From an uncultured Clostridia bacterium (lineage in GTDB: Bacteria > Bacillota > Clostridia > Christensenellales > Maliibacteriaceae): 5,814 nucleotides of DNA. The stretch spans positions 1 to 5,814 of the forward strand of contig CAKTSO010000122.1 of the NCBI GenBank assembly GCA_934613185.1. The letters are read 5' to 3'. Under the pieces are notes generated by a model. That model had not been told where the DNA came from and ran no database searches. It worked only from the letters and a program-made list of their open reading frames with translations. The translations under genes and the position numbers were made by a program. Positions 4,784-5,814 of this stretch are shown here, in pieces (the stretch's first letter is position 1; each line of letters starts with the position of its first letter).

Positions 4784-5814
4784 TCGCGTTCTCCTGCACG
4801 TTTTGTTCGGTCTGTTCGGTTCGATAGGCATGGAGCGGCTTCGTCAGCGCCGTGGACAATACCTTCAAAATGTCCTTCGCGGGCACGAAGCGGATCTGTT
4901 CACGGACATTTTCGGGGATCTCCGCAAGGTCGCGGCGATTGTCCTCGGGAATGATGACCGTCGTGATCCCCTCCCGATAAGCGGCGAGCGACTTTTCCTT
5001 CAAGCCGCCGATGGGAAGCACGCGGCCGCGCAGCGTGATCTCACCGGTCATCGCCACGTCGCTTCGCACGGGAATATCCGTCAGTGCGGAGACGATCGCC
5101 GTCGTCATCGTCACGCCCGCCGAGGGGCCGTCCTTCGGGATCGCGCCTTCGGGAACGTGAATATGCATGTCCACTTTCTTATAAAACTCGGGATCGACGC
5201 CCCACTGCGTCGCATGAGCGCGCACGAGCGTCACCGCCGCCTGCGCGGACTCTTTCATAACATCGCCGAGCTGACCCGTCAGTTCGAGTTTGCCGCTGCC
5301 GGGAACAATCGCCACTTCGACCATCAGCGTCTCGCCGCCGAGTGCCGTCCAGGCAAGACCCGTCGCGATGCCGCTCTGCCCCGCCGTGTCCGCAGGCGTG
5401 CGATGATAGATCGCAGGCCCCAAAAGTTTTTCCGCCGTGCGCGGCGTCAGCGTCACTTTCTTTTTTCCGTACTGTGCGACCTCGCGCGCCGCCTTGCGGC
5501 AGGCGTTTGCAATGGCGCGCTCCAGTGAACGGACGCCCGCCTCGCGCGTATACGACTCGATCAGCGTGTCGTAGCCCTCGCTCGTGATGGCGAAATTGCT
5601 CTTTTTCAGGCCGTGCAACGCAAGCTGTTTGGGATACAGATATTTCTGCGCGATGGCGTGTTTCTCGTCGGGCGTGTAGCCCGCGATGCGAATGACCTCC
5701 ATGCGGTCCAGCAGCGGCTGCGGGATCGTATCCGTCGTGTTTGCCGTCGCGATGAACATGACGTGCGACAGGTCGAACGCCATTTCCATATAATGATCGC
5801 GGAAGTCGGCATTC
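4770..5814 (-). CDS. lon: ATP-dependent protease LonA, C-terminal part (runs off right edge)
   Basis: About 347 residues of the C-terminal end are visible; a full LonA is usually near 770–810, so the N-terminal substrate-binding domain and the Walker A and B motifs lie outside the window. From the edge, the frame reads NADFRDHYMEMAFDLSHVMF, the highly conserved end of the AAA+ module. It continues with sensor-1 (IATAN), the arginine-finger region (DRMEVIR) and the helical AAA+ lid. The S16 peptidase domain follows. Its catalytic Ser is in DGPSAGVTM (about residue 231 from the edge) and the Lys is in GGLKEKSLAAYR (about 274), 43 residues apart as in E. coli Lon. The enzyme degrades misfolded and regulatory proteins in the cytoplasm using ATP. 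The short tail after the last conserved helix is Gln/Glu/Asn-rich. The promoter is not in view. Confidence 0.98.
   Translation of the reverse strand, partial: NADFRDHYMEMAFDLSHVMFIATANTTDTIPQPLLDRMEVIRIAGYTPDEKHAIAQKYLYPKQLALHGLKKSNFAITSEGYDTLIESYTREAGVRSLERAIANACRKAAREVAQYGKKKVTLTPRTAEKLLGPAIYHRTPADTAGQSGIATGLAWTALGGETLMVEVAIVPGSGKLELTGQLGDVMKESAQAAVTLVRAHATQWGVDPEFYKKVDMHIHVPEGAIPKDGPSAGVTMTTAIVSALTDIPVRSDVAMTGEITLRGRVLPIGGLKEKSLAAYREGITTVIIPEDNRRDLAEIPENVREQIRFVPAKDILKVLSTALTKPLHAYRTEQTEQNVQENANGEN

Noticed and set aside
4593..5528. 311-codon plus-strand frame
   Set aside because: It is antisense to lon and engB, both of which carry full catalytic motifs, and has no recognisable domain.

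Overview
The window looks like chromosomal DNA of a fairly GC-rich member of the Firmicutes, most likely a Clostridia-type gut or anaerobic lineage. This is inferred from the lon–engB (ysxC) gene pair known from Bacillus and relatives, a tandem glycine riboswitch ahead of an AGCS-family symporter, strong purine-rich ribosome binding sites, and a small acidic zinc-ribbon protein. No 16S or other taxonomic marker is present. Everything except one gene is on the minus strand, and both edges cut genes.

Layout from left to right. 1–283 (-) is the start of an AT-richer gene for a membrane-anchored protein of unknown function, cut by the left edge, with its own promoter candidate. 346–378 is the terminator of the symporter unit. 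402–1820 (-) is an alanine/glycine:Na+ symporter. Its leader (1821–2200) holds a promoter candidate, two adjacent glycine aptamers and an intrinsic terminator, so the uptake gene appears to be controlled by glycine at the level of transcription elongation. 2245–2272 is the terminator of the next unit. 2282–2989 (-) is a metallophosphoesterase, translationally coupled (TGATG) to an upstream double zinc-ribbon protein (2989–3393, -).

3394–3590 is a divergent intergenic region in which promoter candidates of the two strands share one near-symmetrical -10 element. 3591–4127 (+) is a secreted CAP/SCP-domain protein. It converges on the engB GTPase gene (4124–4783, -), and the two reading frames overlap at their stop codons. 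The terminator between the units lies inside the last codons of the CAP gene. engB overlaps the 3' end of lon (4770–5814, -, cut by the right edge) by 14 bp, forming a proteostasis/ribosome-assembly operon.

Most of this is recognisable, ordinary chromosome. The points most worth a second look are the complete tandem riboswitch with its expression platform, the CAP gene whose stop codon lies beyond its terminator hairpin, the shared -10 element, the uncharacterised zinc-ribbon/phosphoesterase pair, and the unannotated partial membrane gene at the left edge. I found no CRISPR array, insertion sequence, tRNA, rRNA or phage gene.
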